From positions 35,759,001-35,823,000 of the forward strand of contig NC_083696.1 of NCBI RefSeq assembly GCF_033118175.1: DNA of 64,000 bases, written 5' to 3'. The stretch comes from Dama dama (taxonomy: Eukaryota; Chordata; Mammalia; Artiodactyla; Cervidae). Position numbers and translations under genes: made by a program. Positions 55,541-64,000 of this stretch are shown here, piece by piece; position 1 is the first letter of the stretch, and the number at the start of each line of letters is the position of its first letter. The notes under the pieces were generated by a model that saw only the letters and a program-made list of their open reading frames with translations, ran no database searches and was not told the origin of the DNA.

Positions 55541-56319
55541 GAAAAGAAAAATAGGAACTGGTCCACAAAACTGGTAAATGTCCAGCAATTATTTCCTCTC
55601 TCCAACAGAGTACTCCACTTAAATACAAACAGCCTGGCTAATTTCTGAGGAAAAAGCCCCAAACAGAGAGGAATAAAATTTCCAGCTATAAACAGCAGAG
55701 TCATTTACCCTACTGTCTGGAGCCCTTCCTTGTTCCAACTGTCAGGCACTGGGGCAGTTACAGCTGCTTTAGAGAATTCTGAAGGGAAAATCCTCAGGGC
55801 AAGTGATTCCAGTAGCTGTTCAGCCTTACTTGAAAATTCCCCTACTGGGGCTGGCTGGCCGAGAGCAGCAAGGTTCCTATTCGACTTTGCCAAAATTTGT
55901 TACCAATTCCAAGGCTATACTATTCACCACACGATAGGCCAATCAATCGAGGAAGTACCAACTTTATTTGGAAAGCCAGCAGACAGAGAAGATGGTGGAC
56001 TAGTGTCCCAAAGAACCACCTTGCCTGGGATTGGATGCTAGTTTCTTTCATAGGGCAAAAAGGAGAAGGTGAGGAGGTAAAATTTAAAAAAGGTGATGAG
56101 TTGTTATAAATATTTCCTGGTTCTAGCCAGACTTCAGAGGTGATGTGTTAATTTCTTCTTTCCTGCAGCTATTCACAGGTGGACCTGGTCAGGATGGGAT
56201 GCTTCCTATGAGCTAAACAAAGATATTTTAGCTTAAACTCAGGCAGGAAGGCAATGTTCTCAGAGATGGGCCATTATATATACTTTAAGCTATAGGTGCC
56301 ATCCCTTTAGTGATTGTTG

Positions 56320-56520
56320 TTGCTTAGTCACTAAGTTGTGTCTGACTCTTTGTGACCCCAAGGACCCACCAGGCTCCTCTGTCCATGGGATTTTTTCAGG
56401 CAAGAATACTGGAGTGGGTTGCCATATCCTTCACCAGAGGATCTTCCTGACCCAGGGATCAAACCCACATCTCCTGCATTGGCAAGTGGATTCTTCACCC
56501 CTGAGCCACCAGGGAAGCCC
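56320..56520 (-). mobile_element. Bov-tA SINE, antisense
   Basis: Complete antisense copy, with AGTGATTGTT/AGTGATTAAC-like flanks. Confidence 0.86.
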
Positions 56521-56744
56521 TAGTGATTAACTTGTAGGTTATTCAGAATACAAAGGTTAATGTAAAATAAACAGATCCAGTATGGAGTCAGACTTGTTCT
56601 TCCCTGCTACATCACTAATTTTCACTTTAATTCTTCAGAGTAACCCCTCCTTACACAAAAAGAGTGTTTGGGCTGGGGGTTGCCTTGATCAGCAAAATTA
56701 AAAAACCTTCACATGAGTGATGGTGCTTTTAAGAAGACATGTGA

Positions 56745-56940
56745 TGCTACAGGGCAACTAAGCCCACATGTCTCAACTACTGAAGTCCTCATGCCCTAGA
56801 TTCTGTGCTCCACAACAAGAGAAGCCATTGCAACGAGAAGTCTGTATAACACAACTAGAGATTAGCCCCAACTTGCCACAACTGGAGAAAGACTGAGCAT
56901 AGCAAAGACCTAGTACAGCCAAAAAAAAAAAAAAAAAAGA
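56745..56940 (+). mobile_element. CHR-type SINE, 5'-truncated
   Basis: Only the long-body 3' part ('gcaactaagcccacatgtct') with an A18 tail. Confidence 0.75.
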
Positions 56941-57059
56941 ACAAAAACAATGTGAATTTGAGAAACTCTTATCAGAAACATGAAAATAAGACTTGATGAT
57001 ATACTGAGCCTATGCCTCCTCCTTTGTTCCCATCTCAGAGAGACACACCACCCCCACCA

Positions 57060-57855
57060 GAAACATGAAAGTCATTCCACACTTTGGGCTCCTACACCCT
57101 CAGAGTCAGTCTTTTACAAGCCGGATCACTTTTTCCATCCCTAATGCTACTCTCTCTGCTCTAACCACCACCATCTCCTGCCTTCACTACTGTGTGGGTG
57201 CTCAGTGGCTCAGTTCACTACTGCAGCTGCCTCCTAACCAGTTTCTCTGCTTCCCACCTCAAATTCATGACTTCTGAGCTCTGGTCATGCTCAACTTTCT
57301 AACACACTACCCTAGGCATGCCACTCTCCTGTTGACGGCCCTTCAGTGGCTCCCCATCCCTCTCAGGAACAAGTAGAAGCAGTTCACAGTCTGGCTCAGA
57401 CTCACCTCTCTACCACCATCGCACTCCCATGCCAGATGCACAGAGTTTTGCTCTTAGCATTTCCCCATGCTCCCTCGGGTCCTTTGCATGAGTTGTCTCT
57501 TCTCCAGGGGAAATCATGCTTTTTCTGGTCCACACTCCTTTGCCTGGCTAACCAACTCCTTCTCATGTCTCAGCTGTTAAAGTGAATGTCCCTTCCTCCA
57601 GGAAGGCTTTCCTGGTGCCATCCTCTCCCCAGCTTGATTAGGTGCCCCTTCTCTCAACCCCGACGGGCCTTTGTACTCATTACCTCTGATATCTGCATTG
57701 TCGCTTCTTGTTTGCCCATCAGCTTCCCTATAAGTCTTGTAAGCTCTCCGGCGCTGGGCCATGACTTGTTTTCTATGTCAGGTCCAATACCCAACAATTG
57801 GTAGGCCTTCCATAGCTGTTGAACAAAGTAATGAATAATGAATGAATCAAGTACC
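57060..57855 (+). mobile_element. L2 LINE
   Basis: Long L2 in sense orientation: ORF-like part ('cctttgcatgagttgtctct'; 'ccaggaaggctttcctggtg') and the 3' terminus with 'gaatgaatgaatc'-like end near 57835. Confidence 0.65.
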
Positions 57856-57879
57856 CTTGAAGGAACTGATTTTTAAAAA

Positions 57880-58375
57880 AAATTTATTAATTACTTGGCT
57901 GCATCAGGCTTCCCTTGTGGCTCAGCTGGTACAGAATCTGCCTGCCATGCGGGAGACCTGGGTTCTATCCCTGGGTTGAGAAGATCCCCTGGAGAACGGA
58001 ACAGTTACCCACTCCAGTATTTGGCCTGGAGAATACCATGGACTGTATAGTCCACGGGGTTGAAAAGAGTTGGACACGACTAAGTCACGTGCGAGTGACT
58101 TTCACTTCACATCAGATCTCAGGTGCAGTACTTAGGGTCTTCATTACTCATGTGGGATCTTTCGTAGCAGCCCATGGACTTGCTAGTTGCAGCGCAGGTG
58201 CTTGGTAGCGGCGGCCTGCTGGCTCCAGAGCACTCAGGTTTTAATGGTTGTGGCCCTTGGACTTACTCCCTCTGTGGCATGTGGAATCTTAGTTCCCTGA
58301 CCAGGGATCGAACCCGTGTCCCCTGCATTGCAAGACCAATTCCTAACCACTGGACTACTGGGAAAATCCCAGGAA
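57880..58375 (-). mobile_element. CHR-type SINE (antisense) with nested Bov-tA (sense)
   Basis: The outer CHR-type SINE runs antisense (57880-57908, then 58112-58375). A sense Bov-tA occupies 57909-58111, bracketed by GCATCAG and ACATCAG. Confidence 0.78.
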
Positions 58376-58607
58376 CTGATTAATACTTTTTAAGATGCTT
58401 AGAAGTTGACATTCAGAAAAAAGAAAAGATGCCCTTGAATGATCCATAAATTCTCCAAAGGGGATGAAATTGTCTTATGATTTAAGAAATAATGTGAATT
58501 TGATAGGCAAGAATTTGGGAGTGAATGTGTAGTTAGAAATAGTGGTGTACTGGGGAGGGAGGGTGTGGGGAGGCAGGGATTGGGAGCGATCTATCCCTTC
58601 TGTTGTT

Positions 58608-58868
58608 GTTTAGTTGCTAAGTCACGTCCAGCTCTTTGCCACCCCATGGAATGCAGCACATCTGGCTTCCCTGTCCTTCACTATCTCCTGGAGTTTGCTC
58701 AAACTCATGTGCATTGAGTCTGTGATGCCATCCAACCACCTCATCCTCTGTCACTGCCTTCTCCTACTGCCTTCAATCTCTACCAGCATCAGGGTCTTTT
58801 CCAATGAGTTGACTCTTTGCATCAGGTGGCCAAAGTATTGGAGCTTCAGTTTCAGCATCAGGAGTATT
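58608..58868 (-). mobile_element. BovB LINE 3' end, antisense
   Basis: Reverse complement of the BovB tail and ORF2 end (ends 'ggagcttcagtttcagcatc'). Confidence 0.85.
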
Positions 58869-60459
58869 TTATTCCTGACACTGTTTAGAATTGTTGCTGC
58901 TGCTGATAATAAGAAGCATACTGACTTTTAGTCAGTTTGGTAGCTTTTCAGTTCTCATTGGGTCATGTGCTCCCTACTGTTTGTCCCCAGGGAGGACTGC
59001 TCCCACCCCACCCCCAAGTAGCATGCCAATCAGTAAGAACCCTGATTACTGGGTAAACTGGTTTGTTTTCCTCCCCTCCCCAATGAACTGGGAGTGAGGT
59101 CAAAGGTGTCCAGCTTTTCAAAACTCTACAGGGTGAGGTGGTCCTCTGCCAGGGTTGACTCTGGCCTGTGACTCCTCTGGCACCCCCAGCTTCTTCAGGG
59201 GAGCCCTCTGAGTCTCCTGGCTAGTGGCTGTGCATGGCAGGGAGGCCGTTCCTATGCATAGGATCCAGCCCCAAATTTTGTCTTGTCCCTGCCACTAGCC
59301 AGCCTACCCTGAGGCCTTGTGCTGGCTCTCAAGGTCCACACTCTCAAGCCCCTCTGGGGGGGCCTCACTTTGCTCACTCATAACACTGGGGCATTTGGTG
59401 ACCTGTTCCTCTCACTGACCTGAGTGAGGTATTCTACCACAGGGGACTGGCTAGGTTGGGTGTATTGGCCAACAGAACAGAAGACAAGTCTGGACAGGTG
59501 GACAGTGGAGCCTGGGCCCCAGGATGGGGTGTGTGTGTGCAGGTGTCACACAGAAGGGGTGGGCAGGGGTGGATCCCAGGCAAAGGTCGAAGATGGGAGA
59601 GGTGGCTCCAGCAGGTCGGCTGGCCCTGCTTGGTGACAGCCTTCAGGAACTGCAGAGACACTAGCTGGGCTGGGCTAGGTAGGTCCTGGCTCTGCCTTGG
59701 AGTTGGGGAGGGGCTGGGGATGGAGAACAGCCCCTTGGTGAGGTCACTTCTAGGGTGGGAGCCAAGGTCCCTTTCTGGGAAGGATAGGTGGTGTCATGAA
59801 AGCAAAAGGGATTTAGGTGCGACTATAGGAGGGGCAGGTGATGGTGGATCAGGGAGGATGAGATGTCTCTACTTGGGCTGCTTCCCAGGAGGGTGAGGAA
59901 AATTCCTCCCGCCCAGCCCTGTCTTGTTAGAAGGCAGGGGAGCTAGACAGGATGACCTGGGAGACAAGGTAGCTTGCAGCTCAGAGCCAGGGCTTGGGGG
60001 ACTCACAGTTGAAGAGAAAGCCCTGGGACACCTCGGGCTTGGTTCAGGTGCCTGCCAGGACTGGACCTTGGCTGTTCCTCTGTGAAATGGTGACAATCTA
60101 CTTGATACTTGCCTACCAAAGACAAAGCATCCGCTGACTTGGTCACCAAAGATCAGGGAGTCTTTCTTATAAATTCCTTCTCAAATTTTGGGGAGTTGAG
60201 AGAAAACTCAGTTGAAATTTGGGCTGAGTGAGATGGAGAATGGGGAGCCTGGACCCACTGGGGCAGAGGACTGCTTTAGAATACAAGTAGCCTGATGAGA
60301 TATCCCAACCCAAAAGCTCCTACAACAACTAGGCAGCCTTCTAATCCTGCCTTCCCAGACATTCTGAACACAGGGATTAAGCCTTTCTCATCAATCCTCT
60401 TTCCTAATCCTGTTTCTTTGCTCCAGGATTCTTCCCCAAGGCTCCTCAGCCCCTCACTG
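58869..60459. other. Intergenic DNA without recognised genes
   Basis: GC-rich, SINE-free; no gene recognised. Several short open frames lack support. Confidence 0.45.
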
Positions 60460-60580
60460 CTCCATCCTACAAATACTTATCCAGCACCTGTTATTTGCCA
60501 GGTATTTTCTAAGCCCTTGGAATTTGGAGGTGAATGAGATGGTTGATCCTTGTCCTCATTTCCCCCTCAGGGTAAAACAG
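60460..60580 (-). mobile_element. L2 LINE 3' end, antisense
   Basis: Antisense L2 terminus ('acaaatacttatccagcacc'). Confidence 0.55.
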
Positions 60581-60967
60581 CAGGAAAGTAAGTGAGGTAG
60601 TTTAGCCTTTACTGGCTCTGGGAGAGAGCCTAGACGTCTGTGGAAACTCAGAGAAGGCACCATATCCAGCCCAGGGGCAGTTATGGCCAAGGTATCAGGG
60701 ACCCTGAGTCTGGAAGGGTCAGTGGGCATTTGCCAGGGAGGCTGTGGTGTGGGGGACAGCAGAGGTGGAGGAGAAGGTTCTGGAGCCACTTCAACAGGCT
60801 CACAAGAGCCAATTGTTACATTGTCAGGAATTTGGCAAACCCCTTGTTAAACACAGCCATTATTAAAAATTAAATTGTATAAATGTGTAATCACAGAAAC
60901 TATTTTTAAAACAAAGGTAATAACTAATCAAACTCATTACTTCCTAATCATTATTACATCTTATGTT

Positions 60968-61280
60968 TTTTTTTTTCTTCTTCTTTTTTTTTAACCTGCG
61001 CTGGGTCTCCATTGCCACGCAAGGGCTTCTCTCACGTTGCGGGGAGTGGGGTCTACTCTCCAGTTGCAGTGCTCAGGCTTTTCATTGAGTGGCTTCTCAT
61101 GATGCAGAACGTGGGCTCCAGGGTGCATGGACTTCAGTAGTTGTGATACATGGGCTCTAGAGCACAGGCTCAGCAGTTTAGTTGCCCAGTGGCATGTGGG
61201 ATTTTCCAGGACCAGGGATTGAATCTCTGTACCTGCTTTGGCTGCTGGATTCTTAACCGCTGCACCACCAGAGAAGTCCA
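60968..61280 (-). mobile_element. Long CHR-type tRNA-derived SINE, antisense
   Basis: T-rich start, full body, ends 'gcaccaccagagaagtcca'. Confidence 0.8.
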
Positions 61281-61419
61281 CATGTTATGCTCTTGAGGTT
61301 ATTTATATCTGTTGAATCTTTAGAGTGGAGGAGATACATAGTGGGGTACTGCTGCTCATCTCTACATTAGTAGTTTGATAACAGCCATGGTGGCAGTATT
61401 TGTATCATTGAAAAAAATA

Positions 61420-61545
61420 TTTTATTTTTATTTTTTGGCCACACCATGCAGCCTGTGGGATCTTAGTTCCCCGAGCAGGGATTGAACCTGGTTCCCTGGC
61501 AATGAGAATGAGGAGCTCTAACCACTGGACCAACAGGTGATTCCC
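61420..61545 (-). mobile_element. tRNA-derived SINE (CHR type), antisense
   Basis: T-rich start, antisense tRNA-like block 'agcagggattgaacctgg', ends 'aacaggtgattccc'. Confidence 0.77.
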
Positions 61546-61612
61546 TGCATCATTGAAACTGAATGACACTATACATACAGCAGGGCTTAATTTGTGGTTT
61601 TGTTGATTACAT

Positions 61613-61912
61613 GGACCAGAGGTTCACACACTACAGCTTGCAGGTCAAATCCATCCTGTGAGCTAATAATGGTTTTTATATTGTTTGATGGTTAAGAATA
61701 TTTTGAGACATGAGAAAATTCAAATTGCAGCGGTCACAAACAAAGTTGTGTTGGAACACAGCCTCGTGCATTTGCTTGCATACTGTCCGTGGCTGCTTTC
61801 ACACTGTCGTCATGGCAGAGCCAAGTAGTAACAGGGACTGTATGACCCATAAAACTTAAAATATTCACTATTTGACCCTTAACAAAAATGTTTATTGACC
61901 CCTTGTCTAGAC
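61613..61912 (+). mobile_element. hAT-Charlie-like DNA transposon relic
   Basis: Matches, from memory, a non-autonomous hAT family whose copies contain 'ttggaacacagcc' and 'tggctgctttc'. The ends CCAGAGGTTCAC and GACCCCTTGTCT form a poor terminal inverted repeat. Family name uncertain. Confidence 0.55.
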
Positions 61913-62092
61913 TTAAGAAAGTGATAGAAAAAACATTAATGCAGATGGAACATGAATGTTTGTCATGTCTACAGCCATTATGTTGTGAATAGCACAAAAT
62001 CCTAGGGATATATTCTTCCAGTATTTGAAAACCACCATCCAATTCAGCAAAAAAGATCACATGTCATTGGTGAATTACTGATGCTTCAATAT

Positions 62093-62106
62093 ATCTTTAT
62101 TCTTTT
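62093..62106 (+). repeat. Target-site duplication of RPS29 retrocopy, left
   Basis: ATCTTTATTCTTTT, repeated at 62413-62426. Confidence 0.88.
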
Positions 62107-62412
62107 TTTTTTTTTAAGTTTTGAAAACTTTTATTTTATATACAAGGAGCTAGTATTATTTCCGCCTAAGGTTGATGTGCTGGATGAGCTATCTAAGGAA
62201 GTTCGGTTAGTGCAACTTAAGAAAGCCGATGTCCTTCGCAGACTGGCGGAAACACTGGCAGCACATATTGAGGCCATATTTCCGGATCTGACCATGCGGG
62301 TTTGAGCAGACCCGGCAAGAGCGAGAACCCTGGCAGAATTTTCTTGGATGATTCCAGTAGAGCTGCTGGTGACCCATGTTGCTTTCTCGGCTGCAACGAA
62401 GTAAAAGGCTAC
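62107..62412 (-). pseudogene. RPS29 (retrocopy): RPS29 (uS14) processed retrocopy with a complete 56-codon ORF
   Basis: On the minus strand this is a full-length reverse-transcribed RPS29 mRNA. It has a 5' leader beginning CTTTTAC (a TOP-like start) just inside 62407, an ORF at 62377-62207, AATAAA at 62135-62130 and an oligo-A tail (oligo-T at 62103-62115 on +). The 14-bp duplications at 62093-62106 and 62413-62426 bracket it. The ORF has the family's normal 56 codons and starts MGHQQLYWNHPRKF. Compared with human RPS29 from memory it has about eight changes, but the zinc-binding Cys21, Cys24, Cys39 and Cys42 are all present. No promoter is visible, and substitutions in an otherwise near-invariant protein argue for a pseudogene. 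An open frame on the plus strand here is only its antisense shadow. Confidence 0.92.
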
Positions 62413-62426
62413 ATCTTTATTCTTTT
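62413..62426 (+). repeat. Target-site duplication of RPS29 retrocopy, right
   Basis: Exact copy of 62093-62106. Confidence 0.88.
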
Positions 62427-62849
62427 ACTTTTGTCCTGTTCTTTAATGTAAATGAAAATTATCAACCAACACTTATGATGAAACTGTGCTCGTTAGTCAA
62501 TGATGTGAATGACTTTTTCCAGAAATGAATTGTAATCAAGCCTTTGTTCATGATCTGATTTTGTCAGATCCTGAATGAATTGCAACCACAGGTTGCCTAC
62601 ACATTGAGGGTTGGCAAAAATCAAAGAGAGCATTCTATCGAGCAATTGATGCTGTAGAATTTTCAATAAAGAACACTGTATACTTTAATAGTGTTTGTAA
62701 GTCATGTGCTATTTTACAACTTTGTACCAATAAAATTTGTAATAGATTTGTGTACATATATAGACATACACATTATTTCTAGAAAGCCAGGTGTTAAGCA
62801 TTTACCAGCACACAGTGGGACAGAGGGTTCAGACAGAAAATGTCCAGGG
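62427..62849. other. A/T-rich intergenic DNA
   Basis: No gene recognised. Together with 61913-62092 it forms the uninterrupted sequence into which the RPS29 retrocopy inserted. Origin unknown. Confidence 0.45.
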
Positions 62850-63120
62850 GAGACCAGGAGCTCAGGGCAGAATGAGAGGGCAGTTGGTGAGGCTGGAGCA
62901 CTGGGATAGACGTGTGGGGCCTTGTGAGCAGGGCTTGGGAGCCAGACACCATCCTGAGGCATTTCAGGAGCCACAAAAAGATTTTGAGTGCAAGAGAGAT
63001 CCCATTGGATTTGTGTTTAGATCATGTTGACCAGTTGTGTGAAGACTGGAATATCAGGGACAGCTTTCAAGGCATTGGATTCGTGGGGGGAGGGAGAAGA
63101 GTAGCAGCAAAGTCGCAGCT
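62850..63120 (-). mobile_element. L2 LINE, antisense, diverged
   Basis: Ends with an antisense L2 block ('gccacaaaaagattttgagt'). Confidence 0.5.
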
Positions 63121-63285
63121 CTTACTATAGACCAGGCCCTCTCTCGAGCACTTCGTATGTGTTATTACCTCCCTTTCACAGATGAGGAAACCGAGGCCCA
63201 GAGAGATTAAATAACTAGTAAGTGGCAGAGTTGAGATTTGAACCAGGAGTCTGATTTCAGAGCCTGCATTCTTAGTGACTACATG
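63121..63285 (-). mobile_element. MIR SINE, antisense
   Basis: Contains 'cacagatgaggaaaccgagg' and 'gtaagtggcagagttgagat', the antisense MIR order. Confidence 0.75.
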
Positions 63286-64000
63286 TGTTCAGACAAGAAA
63301 GACAGCAAGACTTGGAGTGATGTTTCTTAATGCGTGTATAAAGTTGATCAATATTTACAGATATGCTTGGCAGATAGGAGGAACTTGAGAAAATTCTTCA
63401 GACCCAGCAAGACTTGACTTGCTGATAACAGGGTGTGAGGAACCAGGGCCGGTGGACCTTACCAGCTCCCTTCATCCCATGGACAGTACACTGACCGGGG
63501 CTGCTCTGACCTCCTGCTCTTCCCTCTGTCCTCAGGGAGCTCCCAGTCTCAGGGACAGACTCCTGGACAGGCGCACACATGTTGGCCGGAGCCTGAATGG
63601 GCCCAGAGTGAGGCTCTTGGCTCCAGTGTACTCAAGCTCAGAGGAGCAAGAGGTGTGGATTATCATCAGCAGGAAGGGCTTCCATGTAGGTGGCTTGGGA
63701 TTTGGATGGAGAGGGGAGAGAGGATGGGTCTTGCTGCCATTGTGGTTTTTCTCTTTGGGCATCTGTATTTAACAGCAGGAGTCTGACGGATACACGGCTA
63801 ATTCAGCTGCAGATACACACATTTCAAAGGCCTAGAGGTGCCTTCTTGGCAGGAGTTCTGGCTCAGGGTGTGGGCAGGAGGTGAAAAGGGTGGACATGGA
63901 GTGTTGGGGGGGTACTATAGGTTGGTGGCAGGGCGGGCCCCACATGGGGTGTTGGTTCCTTGAGGCCACAGTTGTCAGCTAGGGGCTCCCCATCATGCTG
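63286..64000. other. Intergenic DNA to window end
   Basis: No gene, RNA or clear repeat recognised. No AQP7-like coding exon was seen. Confidence 0.45.

Noticed and set aside
1938..58375. tRNA genes suggested by many GGTTCGATCCC-like B-box motifs
   Set aside because: They lie in SINE heads (Bov-tA and CHR type), lack a foldable complete tRNA, and repeat dozens of times.
62081..62305. A 74-codon plus-strand open frame with a plausible helical protein
   Set aside because: It is the exact antisense of the RPS29 retrocopy plus its oligo-T stretch.

Overview
This window is eukaryotic nuclear DNA from a ruminant (a bovid or close relative). It carries many ruminant-restricted Bov-tA/Bov-A SINEs, tRNA-derived CHR-type SINEs, BovB (RTE) LINE fragments and L1 tails resembling the ruminant L1 family, on a background of old mammalian MIR and L2 repeats. 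The sequence alone does not separate cattle from sheep, goat or deer.

Two complete protein-coding genes lie on the + strand. NOL6 (coding 9050-20657, 26 coding exons, 1146 codons) encodes the Nrap/Utp22-type subunit of the small-subunit processome. AQP3 (coding 30700-35774, 6 exons, 292 codons) encodes an aquaglyceroporin. All exon junctions used are GT-AG, reading phase is kept across every intron, and both predicted proteins have the length of their human counterparts. The gene order NOL6-AQP3 in the same orientation agrees with the human 9p13 arrangement as I remember it. AQP7, the expected next neighbour, was not found in the remaining 28 kb.

Layout: 1-8.7 kb is almost wholly transposon-derived (BovB, Bov-tA, CHR, L1, L2, a probable solo LTR) and ends in a U6 snRNA-L1 chimeric retrocopy with a perfect 14-bp target-site duplication, about 380 bp upstream of the NOL6 start codon. 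The span 8.7-22 kb is NOL6, with an intron-nested TSTD3-like retrocopy that has an intact 159-codon ORF and its own 14-bp target-site duplication. The span 22-30.4 kb is intergenic and relatively SINE-poor, with a notable cluster of AP-1 consensus sites. The span 30.4-36.6 kb is AQP3, with a TATA/GC-rich promoter and a poly(A) signal. The span 36.6-64 kb is intergenic: dense SINE/LINE, two nested SINE-in-SINE composites, a G-rich L1 3' UTR tract, a hAT-like DNA transposon relic, and a full-length RPS29 retrocopy on the - strand.

NOL6 (nucleolar ribosome biogenesis) and AQP3 (plasma-membrane water/glycerol channel) are neighbours but not functionally coupled. I see no prokaryotic-style system, CRISPR array or operon. 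The unusual content is retrotransposition products (a chimeric U6-L1, two gene retrocopies with open frames) and a local inverted duplication inside a BovB copy.
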